Shown one piece after another: positions 37,201-49,200 of a stretch of 64,000 bases of DNA. The stretch's first letter is position 1. Every line of letters begins with the position of its first letter. The notes under the pieces are model-generated. The model did no database searches. It worked only from the letters and a program-made list of their open reading frames with translations, and was not told the origin of the DNA. The stretch is from Acanthococcus lagerstroemiae. Taxonomy: Eukaryota; Arthropoda; Insecta; Hemiptera; Eriococcidae. The stretch covers positions 55,607,211-55,671,210 of the forward strand of contig CM063113.1 in the NCBI GenBank assembly GCA_031841125.1, in the 5' to 3' direction. A program made the translations under genes and the position numbers.

Positions 37201-40200
37201 AATGGAATAAGTTATTACCAAGTTCACTCACACTCCGAAATGGACACTAAAATCACTAAATCACTTGTTAGCCGGCCATCAGCTATTTATCAGTCTGTCA
37301 TTGACCAGTTTGTCATCTGTCAAGCTGCCATCTGTTCGTCTCGCAGTCTATCATCTGTTGGTCATCGGTCAGCCTATCACTAGTTAGTCTCGCATCCGTC
37401 AGCCTCTCACCTGTCAGTCGTTCATTTGTCACATTCCAGGATGAATCTCAGAAAGAATTTTAGTACTCACCTCATTGCCAATTTAAGTTAATAATCTGTG
37501 GCAGCTGACAGTACAGAACTGAACTGAGGTAAGTCAATTAAATAAAGACAATACAGAGCAAAGAACAAACAAATTACAGGCTCGATCGTTTACTGGAAAA
37601 GTGAGATTCGACGACGAGGTTCAAAGGGTCAAATGGGAAGCGAGAAAACTGAAAAATAATGGTGTGAAAATCATCATCGCCTTGGGACATTCTGGTTTGT
37701 CTATCGACCAACGAGTAGCCGCAGAAGTACCGGATATCAGTTTGGTCATTGGAGCGCACAGTCACAGTTTCCTATACACTCCACCAGGTAAATGTGAATG
37801 AGATGTACACGCGACCCAGTAAGACAAATACAACTAAAACCATCAAGATACTATCGGTAGCTCGACAACGTCAGTAGGTTACATTATACGTTCTGAGCTG
37901 TTGAAAGACCAGATTTCCCGGTTCTTGTGCCGGAATATTCGCAAATCACCAACAGGAAAGCGCAAATCTGAAGCTTAAATTCTGTTTCAGACAAGCCACC
38001 AAGTACTGAAGTTCCAGTAGGACCGTATCCATTAATGGTAAGCCAACAGGGTGGAAAGAAAGTGGTACCAGTGGTTACAGCGTACGCATTCACCAAGTAC
38101 TTGGGAATATTGTGGGCCAAGTTCGACGAAGATGGTAACTTCATTTCGGCTAGACCGGAAAGCAACCCTCTGCTGCTGGATGACACCATCCCAATGGGTA
38201 AGTAGAGATCATCGATTTTCCTCAGTAATTATATAGTACTAAGATGGGTGAGCTTACACTAGGTTCAAAAGATTAATAAACACGTGCGAGGGATTGACAA
38301 TGCTTGTTTTATTTATCGCAATTTTCTTTACGTATCGGGCAATATGTCCATGTCTCCTCCATATCTGCTAATGAAAAGGGACTTCGGCTGGTATAGAAGG
38401 GCTGGAGGGTACAAGCTAAGCCCGGTGAAGATTGCCATCAAACATGAGACCATTATAGCGAACTAGAGATGTAGCTACCTAGCTATATGTGCGACGAAGT
38501 GATTTCCCACGTGTCGTGAGGTGGTTTGACTGTGTCGTGAGTGGTGGACGCTGGCCAAAGACGGGCCGCAGCGTGAGCGATGAGGGCCGATAAAACGAGC
38601 CCGTATGTTGATTATCCTCAGCGCGAGTTATGAATATAGCCGAGTCAGATTTGGTTCAATACGTTTTATTGATGTTTTTAAACAGCTTTGATTCTTACGT
38701 TAAGTTAACAATTACGGATTATAGCAATAGGCTAAGAGAGCGCACAACACGACATACTGTAAAAAGTTACGTTAGTTTTCGGAGTTCCCAGATCTGATAT
38801 GCGAGACAAGAGTAAAAGTCTCCACCTAACGTTTGATGAGAGCAAGACCACAAGACCATCGATTCGGCCCTTGCGGCGAGTTTATAAAGGCAAAAGTGTT
38901 CTCCCAGATGGGATGAATTTTGAAGACGTCAGAGCCGCACACGGAGGTTTGCAGATCCCGATGATGGGTCGCTTCGGGTAGGCGAGGAGTGATTGTGTCG
39001 AGAGACGGACTCGACACGTGCCGGATAATTTGGCGATTGGTTATCGATTGATTTTTCGGTATGCAAGTGTGAATCTGATTGGGTGCTATGATTGTCGGAG
39101 GGAGACAGTGTAGGTACTAGTACATTACTTCCGGGTTATGATCGTACGATCGGTGGTTTTCTGAGAATTTGGAAACGACGCTGCTGGATGAGCGCGTGTG
39201 AGTGAGTCATCGATATTCGAAAGTAAGATCGGCGATTGTCCGGAGCCTATTGTTTTTATTCTGGTAATTCTTGGAATGGTCGAAAATAGATTCACGGGTG
39301 AGGTACCGTGCGGTTCTCCTGTATAGGTGCGGTACTGTTTTATTCGAGTAATTCTCGGAATGATCAAAAATAGATTGATGGTTGACTAAATTATGCCGAT
39401 TAGAATGGCGTAAAAGAAAGAAGCCTTCGGAATGTGTAGAAGCTGATTTTCGCCTTACGACACCACGTCTGTTGAGTTCAGCGTAGATTGTACGCGCCCC
39501 AATCGAGAGTTCACTTTTTTCTGCTGTAAATGCCAAATGAAATGAACGCGCAATACATTCAGTCTAGTTACACCAGAATGTGCTCAATACCGCTCGAGAT
39601 TGAAGAGGGGTCCAAATTACCCTCAGGGGTCCCAATTTGTACCACTTTCTCTACGAAATACGAAGTCTGCATATACTGTTTGATGTGTGTGTGGAAGGGG
39701 AAGGGTACTTCCTATGTTTGAACAATATGGCTCCAGGTAGTATGCGTACACGGATAATCATGTTGTATTCAACGTATACAGAGTTTAGCAGTGTTGCCAA
39801 ATGTGGGGAATAATTCCCACTTATGGTCTTCTCTTATCATCTTCAATAAGGGTAGAGATTTCGGCCGGAAAATTTATAAACATGGAGATTTTGGCGATTT
39901 TTTTCAAATTTTGAAGTCAGACATTTTTCTTTTTTTTATTTATTATTATTATACCTTTTATTGAGAGCATTGTACAGCTTTATAATAGTATCTACCTATT
40001 TAGTTTCCTCGCGGTCGCGCCTTTAGAGAGCACTCACTGTACTGAGTATGCTCTCGGCTCATAGTAGGCAAAGGTACACCACACCCTCTCCCATTCTTTG
40101 CGATCTTGTACCACTCGATGGAAAAGCTTATTTTTCAGAAATTGATCGATTTCGTCCTTCCACCTAGTTTTTGGTTTGCCCTGTTTTCTTTTGAATTGGT

Positions 40201-43200
40201 TTAAATACTAAAAGGACATTTTTCTAGTTTACTAGAAAATTACTTTATTTCTATCGCCTATTTGCAATTTTACATCAATGGTAGCACTGGTTATATTGGA
40301 CAACATTGAAATTTGCATTTGCAAAACATGAAAACAATCAATTTTTCTGCTCTACACTCTCGCGTCTCAGACAAAGTCAGTTATGAATTAGTTGAAAAAA
40401 ATAATTGAATTAGTAGAATATTTCAATTTTACATTTGCCGCACGCTTCTTTTTCACTGTTAAATAGCCGACGCTTAACTAAGGAAGACAGGAAGCCCCTC
40501 CTCTTGACCAATCTGAGCCCACTTCCAAAGATGTTTTCAGGCGGTTTTTTTTTTTGCGAGTTAAAAAAAGATGTTAAAAACTCTGGAAAAAAATTGAGGT
40601 AAAATAAAAAATGAAAAGAAAAATCATGAGTTCTAATAAAGAAAGTAAAATAAAGTTAGAGGCCAATTTGTAGTGACAGACACGTACATATTATTTTGAA
40701 GTCAGTGGCACACTTTTAGAAAATGATGGATTTCAGAGAACAAAGCTTCTATTAGAATTTTAGATATCTAAAACCTCCGAAAAAAGTTCCTTCTCCCTCC
40801 TTGTTAGAGAAAATTCAAAAGTTGGGTCTCCTTGGCCAGCTCTAGTGAGCTCCTTCGTCTAAGAAATCCTGAGTACGGGCCTGCTCAGTGGCCGGTATTC
40901 CTTATACTCGTAATTTATATACGTTATTATCTCACTCTGGCCACTGATGCGATGCTCGAAAGGGTAGTGTCCGAGGCCAGGGGTGCGGTGTCTGGGGAGC
41001 CAATTTAGCATGCGTGCATAGCCATATAAGATTCACCAAACATTACAAAATCTCACATATCATACCACAGGATGAAATCGATAAAACTTGCATTGTATAA
41101 TTTTAGTAGTTCCGAATCCGATTCAAATCACAATTTACGAAATCTAAAAATTCAGTTTGGTTAGGTACTGTATCACTGGTGAGAAATTGAGGGAAACGAG
41201 TAGTTTCACGTATAAGTAGGTTCTACCAGAAATTATACTTAATTAAAAGGCTATAGCCGGTATGATAGGTGAAACGGCCTACGTCCATTTTTTCAAAATG
41301 TTCTTCAGTCCTCTATTTGTAGTAGTAAAATAAAATTTCATCCTCACAATCCTACGTCTCCCTTGAAAGGGGTGTGACCTCGAAATATATGATTTTCACA
41401 CTTTCAGCTCAATTTTGGGTATTTTCCAGACGAATGATACGATATTTGGAGTGAAGGCTCTCAGGATAAGTATAAGCACATTTTTTGATTTTTTTTTTCT
41501 ACCTTTTTTGACATTTAAAATTGATTTTGAAATTTTGAAAATAGCGCTCTCGCCGTCATTTTTGAGCCAGCGAAAAAAAAAAGTTAATTTGTTAATATTT
41601 CTCAATGCATTCTTCACATTCATGTCAATTTTCAGTGGTAACATCACCTAAACCTCAAAAAACTAACTTTTTAGCTTTATTCAGCTATTTATTTTTTCAA
41701 ACTTCATTTTGATGATTTATCAATCTTTATGAAAATCGGGAAGTCTGAGTTGTCCAGTTGAAACGTACGAAGGGAGCTAAAAATTTTAGAGGGAGGTTAC
41801 CTTGTACACAGCTTTAATTTGAGAAGAAATTGGTGCCGAATCTGGGTTTTCAGCTTCATGAGACAAAATTAATGAAAAAAGAAACAAAAAAAAATAGTTC
41901 TTGAGCGTTTAGGAATGTACAACCACTCTAGAAATGCTGAAAATTGGCATGAAGGCGGGGAATGCATAGAGAAATATGAACAAATTACCATTTTCCCGCC
42001 AGCTCAAAAATGTCGGCAAGGGCGCCATTTTCAAAATTTCAAAATCGATTTTAAATATTAAAAAAAGTATTAAAAAATTTCAAAAAATTTCTTGGCATTT
42101 ATACTGAAAGCTGTCAGTTATACACCAAATTTTGTACCATTTGACTGAAAAATGTCCAAGGCTGACCTGAAAGTGTGGAAATCATATTTCAAGGTCACAC
42201 TCCTCTGAAGGGGGTAGGATCGTGACTATGGGCTCTGAAATTTTCTTTTACCACTGCAAATAGAGGACTGAAGAAAAACTTTAAAAAATGGACTTAGGCC
42301 GATTCACTTATTATTACGGGCTACAACCTTTTCATTATTTTATCGGAAGGAATAAATGACCCGAATTACTGATTATCAGAGTGACAAGTAGTGAATTTTA
42401 GGACTTAGTTGCTGGACAAAACCAGCATTATTTTATTTAATCGGTTTCCAATTGTGACACTAGTACCCGTTTCCAACTTTTTGGTGTTAGGTTTCTGTTA
42501 ACTTTGATTTCCAGGTCCAGTGACTTTTAGTAGTTTTATTCTGTTTCTGTTATTGAAATGGATAAGTTTAAATTTGTTTCTGATTTCGGTTTCATTCTCC
42601 CATTATTCATAAGAAGAATATTGAAAAAAGTTGACTATTACTGGACACAAGATAATCAGACAATCAAAAAAGCATTATTTTTTTTAATGTTTATTCTTGT
42701 TTCCTTGCTTGCCAGTTTCCATTGTTTAAATTTCTAGAAACAAAAAAAATGTATTTTCCCTAAACATTGCGTTTCTAATTCGGTCAATCAAACCTCCAAA
42801 AAAAAAAAAAAAAAAATTAACGTTCGTAACCTTGGTCGTTTCACTTACAAATTTTGAAATTCCTGCAAATATTTTGGATGAAGGTTTATGTGAAGCTTTT
42901 TGTGGAGACTTCAATTTTGCTACCGAGAAGACTTCTTCTAATTTCGGTTGGCAACCCCGGATTTTAGTCTGTTTCAATTTGTGTTACACGGGTGCCCATA
43001 CTACCCCTGAATGGGTAGGTAGTACAGACATCTAAAGTATGCGTGGGATTCAAACATACATACCTTGTCTAATAATTCAGTATATATCGTGCAATTAGGG
43101 AGTAGGTACCTAAGTTGAAGTATTTACTCGAATGTAGTCTAAAAAAAAAATTACATTCGAGAAAATTCAAGCCTTGATGAAAAATTTGAAATCAGCGACC

Positions 43201-46200
43201 TGAAATGCTTATGAAGGGAGGGGAAGGGTACTTTGTACGTTCATACTTTGTACTTCGGATACGCTCTACTTCCTCATTCACATCTAATACGAGTACTTGT
43301 TATATAGATAGTACCGATTCCCATTACACAGGGAATCAAATCTGGAACTCTAAAAAAGATTCTAGGTAGACGCAGTACCATTCAGCCCGGAGCGACCATG
43401 ACATTGATACAGAGCTCAGCTCTGACACCCCCTTACAACTATCGTGTCAAACAAAGTTTTTTGTTCGTTTATATTCGACCGTGTCTGCTCTGCAAGCTGA
43501 ATAAAATGATGCCAAAGAGCTACTGTCAACTAATCAAATTTTACTTGACCGATCGATTCTTTCGCGTGCAGCAGGACGACGACTACTCGCAACTGAAGCC
43601 CATCCAAGCAGGCGTTCCACAGGGGAGCGTCCTGGGGCCACGATATTCCAAAAACAAGACATACAACGATGGCCACATTTGCTGACAATACGGCCATCCT
43701 AGCTATACGCGACAGTTTGGTTGAAGCTGCAGAATCCAGAACTCATTCGACTCACTCAGTAAATGGCTTAAGCGATGGAGAATCCAAATCGACGAAGACA
43801 AATCGGTGCACGTCACATTTGCTTTGCGTAAAGTAAACTACCAACTCGTTACAATTGGCAATCAAATAGTACAACAGAGAACTGCACCGCGAGGTATCTA
43901 GGAATAACTTTTCACAGCCGACTGAACTGGAAGGAACATGGTACTGGCTGCTGGGAACATTCGCCCAGCTGTCACTGCAAAACAAAATACTGCTGTACAA
44001 TCAACTCCTAAAACCGATATGGACCTAAGGTACAGGCCTCTGGGGCTGCGCGAAGAAGTCGAACCTCCATAAAATACAGGTAGCTCAAAACCAAGGGCTA
44101 CGAATGATCGCAGGAGCACCCTGGTTTGTACGAAACGAAGATCTCCATCGAGACCTCCGCATTCCCACAGCCGAAGACGAAATCAAGCGCAACGCAGCAA
44201 AACACGAGAGGCGCCTTCATCTTTACCCAAATGAATAAGCGCTACAGATATTAGATAACACTGGCCTCAAAAGACGACTGCAAAAGACCAAACCTTTTGA
44301 ATTAATCCAACTACAACCGTTTGGGTTTCAAATGTACTCGTAATAAATACGGTCAGAATATCCACAGGGATATGAAGCGTAATCACATGAGATGCACTGA
44401 GCACTAAGCTCTACCTAAGATGTAATAAACATTTTGAGAGGAGTATCCACTAGAGTATCAGCCTGATTCACGCTCACAGATCAAAATTACAAATACGAAT
44501 AGATATTCTCATAGAATAGTAACTTGTATAAAATAATAATAATTCAAAAGAAAAATCGGCTTTGACACAACCTTCAAGATTTAAAATGACTGGTTTAGAT
44601 GACTGGAGAACCCAAAGAATCATGAAGACCTCAAGTTCGTTAACATTTTTCTAGACACCTTTGCAGGACTACAAAACCCACTGTACCTAACTATCTACAC
44701 AAGATACGTTAAGCTTCATGAAGACTGATAAGATTACCCAAACTTCTGAAAACCGATTAAATATTTCTTTTTAAAAACTCGAGTGATTTTCAAAGTTTTC
44801 TTCATGCAAGGCGATTGTCTTAGCCAACATCTGCGGGAACACCCATCCCATTGTGCGTCTCTAGTTTCCTCATGACACCTCAATTTTCTCGATTTATTCG
44901 GTTCACACGTTTCGATTTCTCTCGCATCCCTCGAATTAACGCTGTTTCTAGCTCGAGGAAGTAGAACGCAGTACTTTCTACGCCTGGGCCTTATTTCATC
45001 ATTCAGTGTTTCTTTCCCTCGAGCTCGCAGCTGCTTCTATCGGCAGTCGGGTACGCAGTTACCGGCCCTTACATAAACTCGACTCATTCGCTCGAATTTC
45101 GTTTTAAACCCGACGCCAGTGGCGTTCCCGAGAAATTTTAATTTTGGCAACCATTCCGGCAGCTCGGGCCGGAGCTACTTTTGCCGTCGTCGCGCATATA
45201 ATTCCTTTGAAATGTAACCGCCGCTAGCTATTCGGCGTCGGCGCCTCGCACAGCGCAGCCATCGGCGGCAAATTCGCGACTATACAGCGATATATTCCAG
45301 TTTTCGCGCCTTCCTCGTGTTAATTCCAGAAAATGAACCACGTAATTAAGGCGAAGAGGAGCGAGTGCGGTTGAAATTCGTTCCAAACTGTTAATAGGAT
45401 GTAAACATTTCATCGCCAGACGTTGCCAGCATACGTACTTGTAGGCTTTTCAATTATAAACCGCGAATAGGTATACATAAATTACATAAAAACCTTTGTG
45501 TTGAGACGATCAAATCGTAAACGACTCCTGTCGTTCCTATAATACACCGGCAACCTCTCTCCTTCACAATGCGGATTCCGCTCCGAAAGATCTACACATC
45601 ATCAGCTAATTCACATCAACAGCAAAATAAACAAAGCGCAGTACAAAAAAATCAACTTCTAGCAATATTCTTCGACATCAGTAATGAATTTGACATAATC
45701 CTCAGACGGAAGATTCTATCCACTCTAAAATCATGGAACATAAGCGAAAATGTGCTTCCCTTTATATCTAACTTCTTCCTTCACAGAAAATTCGTCGTCC
45801 GTATTGCAAATATTAAACGGTGTTCCTCAAGGGGCAAAACTTGGCCCAACGCTATTTCTAATACGTATAAACGACCTTACATTGTCTGTTCCTCCACCCA
45901 TCTCCAAAGCACTCTTTGCAGATGAATTCTGCATCTATATCTGTTGCAAAGGCCCCAAACACGGAAAAAACTTTTTTCAACAAACTGTCAACCAAATTCT
46001 AATCTGGACTCAACCCAACGGACTGAAAATCTCACAAACCAAAACCACAGGAATTCACTTCTGTCAAAACGACAAATGTCTTAAGAACCTAAATATCTAC
46101 CTAGGTAATACGCCTATTCCCATCTCAAGTAACGTCAAATACCTTGGTGCAATGTTCGACAACTCCTCATTCTGGACTGCACAGATCCAAAATCTTATAA

Positions 46201-49200
46201 GCAAATGCTTCAGGAAAACCAACCTTTTTCAAAAAAAAACTCGCTCACGCCTTATATGGATCGGATAGATCAATGCTCCTGAAACTTTACCAAACTCCTG
46301 TCCGCCTAGTAATCGGCTATGCTCCATCATTGTACGGTCTTGCCTCTCAATCACGCCTCGACCCAATAAATATTATCCAGAACTCATATCTCAGTCTTAT
46401 CACCGGTGCCTTCCGAACCACTCCCATCGACAGGCTACTATGCGAAACATCGGAACCCCCTCTAAATATTCGAAGGCATCTCTTCTTCACAAATGAAAAG
46501 TTATCTGTCAAAAGGGCGTCCGTTCCATAAGAGGACGCCTTTTTGACAGATAACTCCTCAAATGCTATCCTCAACATTGTCACTACCCCAACTTTACCAG
46601 CCCCTTTCATTTCATGATCCCATCTAATTCCCTCCTTTCAATAACTACAATCTCTTACAATCGATCATCCAGACTAATACTAAGCTATTACATCTCCCCT
46701 ACAATATCAATCCACCTTGGTTCTCATACTCACCAAAGCTAGACATATTACGTACCAACTTCAACAAATCCCAACAAAATTTCCATCATCTCCTTAACAA
46801 ATACCCTAATTCCATTCAAATATATACTGATGGTCCAAATCTGCAGATAAATCAGGATGCTCCATTGTCCACGACAACATTTTAAGCCCATACCCAACTC
46901 ACACATTTCTCAATCCTTTAACAGCACTCTATGCTATTAAACCAGCCATCTAATATTACCTAGATCTCACGCTAAACGACTTCTTAATTCTCACCCACTC
47001 GCTATTAGCTCTCCTATTTATACAGAATTTCCACAAAAAGAAACAGCATCCCATCTCCCAAAAGATAATACAAATGCTATCGTCTTCAAATAAAGAATTC
47101 AATCTATGTTAGATCCCCTCCCACTCTAACATTCCTCAAAACGACATAGCCGATGAAACCGCTAAAGCACTTTCCTTGAATATTTTCCCAATCTATAACA
47201 TTCCAATCCCGATATCAGACGTCACAAAAGTCAGTAAATCATTCGTGTATAAATCCTCCCAATGATACTGGGATCAAGTCCCACCAATTAACAAACTAAA
47301 ATCCATAAAAACCACACTTCACTCCTGGAAAACATCCTATCGAAAGTCCAGAAAAGACAAAGTCACACTTTTCAGACTAAGAACTGGATACTCCGCTCTC
47401 ACTCATAGCTATATCCTGAACAAACTACCCCCACCAATCTGCAATACATTTATACTTCTATCTTCACCAACCACATAATTACCTAATGCCCAAAATTTCA
47501 ATCCAAGTGAAACATACATATATCCCAAACTCAACACTAGAATCCCTGCTCTCCGACAACCACACCTAAAATCTTAAACTCATATCATTCTTAAATGCGA
47601 CTAGCTTCTACTCCAAAATGTAACCCATACAGTCTTTACGTCTTTAGCCAATAGGCTGTACATGGCATGGCTATCCTCCCCGCCCCCACATATACAAAAA
47701 TTACTACGTTTTGAACAGCAAATGTCTTCTGAATTCGACGTAAAATTTTCTCTTCTCCCAAAAAATTGTTCCTCTGCTGATTTTGGAGCAATGCCAGCCA
47801 AGTTTGACAACGATCACGAACAACATAACCGGTTGCAGCTTGCAGTACTAATTGAGGTTGCGTCTCTAGCTATTGACTCCGTTACAGTATTCAAATCTGA
47901 ATTTCCGTTTCTTGGGGAGCGACGGGTTACATCCATGGAACATACAGGGTTAAACAATCAGCGATGCTCAGCCAGTAAAGGTATCGGACAGAGTTCATTG
48001 GTGGAGCGTATGGCGACGATGCACGTATGCCAAGTTGGCTCCCCAGCCACCGCACCCCTGGCTATGGAAACTACCCTTTCGAGCATCGAATAAGTGACCA
48101 GAGGCACGTCCTGAGGTTGGCCCGAGCCCCCATTTCGGCTCTCCGCTTCGTATCCGCGCTGTCCTGCCAAGGCCACTATGGGATACCCTACTGACCGAGG
48201 CAACGCTCACCCAGCATTAACCTAGAATTCGGGTGCACCACAGCCGGACCCGCTTCCTTCCTTCACTCCTCACCTCCTCGTCTTGGTACGCGTGGCGACG
48301 CAGGAAGGTGGTGACGGCAAGGTGAACCCAGCCGGGAGTCCAGCGCAGCGGCAGCAGTTCTAGGATGGTAGAGCAGTTTAGTCCGGTGAGGGCCGAGCTT
48401 TGTTCGTCAGCCCTCTGCCTCGACCATTCTGTCTGCATCTTCTTCTTCTTCCATTCTTCTTCTTCATGCTGGTCGAGACAAAGACCGACACCCGGTTCCA
48501 TCCGATTTCACTTTTGAACATTGTTTGATAGAGTGCGCTAAGAAATAAAATGAGAGTGGGGCGGAAAGAAGAATGGAGGGAGGGAGGGAGGGAGGGAGGG
48601 AAGGTGGGAGAGAGAAGGCACCCCCCGGACGGTCGGCTATGCAGCCGAAGCCCATCGCCGTGTTCGAGAAGAATACCGAAAGGTGATGCCAGGATACGGC
48701 GGCAGTAATGCGAGGACGGACACAACAACGATAGTGGAACCGCGAATAGGGAAGCGTGTGCTATCGTTAGGTGTGTTAGGAAAAAAAAGAGAGAGAGAGA
48801 AAAGAAGATAGAGGAAATACAGAAAGGAAGACAGGAAAGGAAGGATGATTTTCTGCAGGATGGAGGGGAGAAAGGAGCTTTTTATAGTCTTGTTTAAATT
48901 CTACACTGGTTTTGAACTGTCCCAATGCTTATATTGAGATTTCAAAATATAACGACTTAAAATTACAAAATTTCCTACGACACACGAAACAAAGAAAAAT
49001 TAGTAATTGTTTAAGTCATAATTTTCTGAATAGGGAGTGTATTCTTATTTACCTGTCCTGGTCTAGTTTTAGAATACCCAGAACGAGTCTGCAAAAAAGC
49101 AGTCATAAACAAGTCCAGGAAAGTTTTAGTCCTATAAGAGTTTTATAAAAACGTCTGTCACAAATCTAGTAGTGTCCTAATAAATCTCGAATGCGTCTTG

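Noticed and set aside
47662..48093. 143-residue plus-strand frame
   Set aside because: Its second half is the reverse complement of the R1-like 3' tail; the first half has no similarity I recognise.
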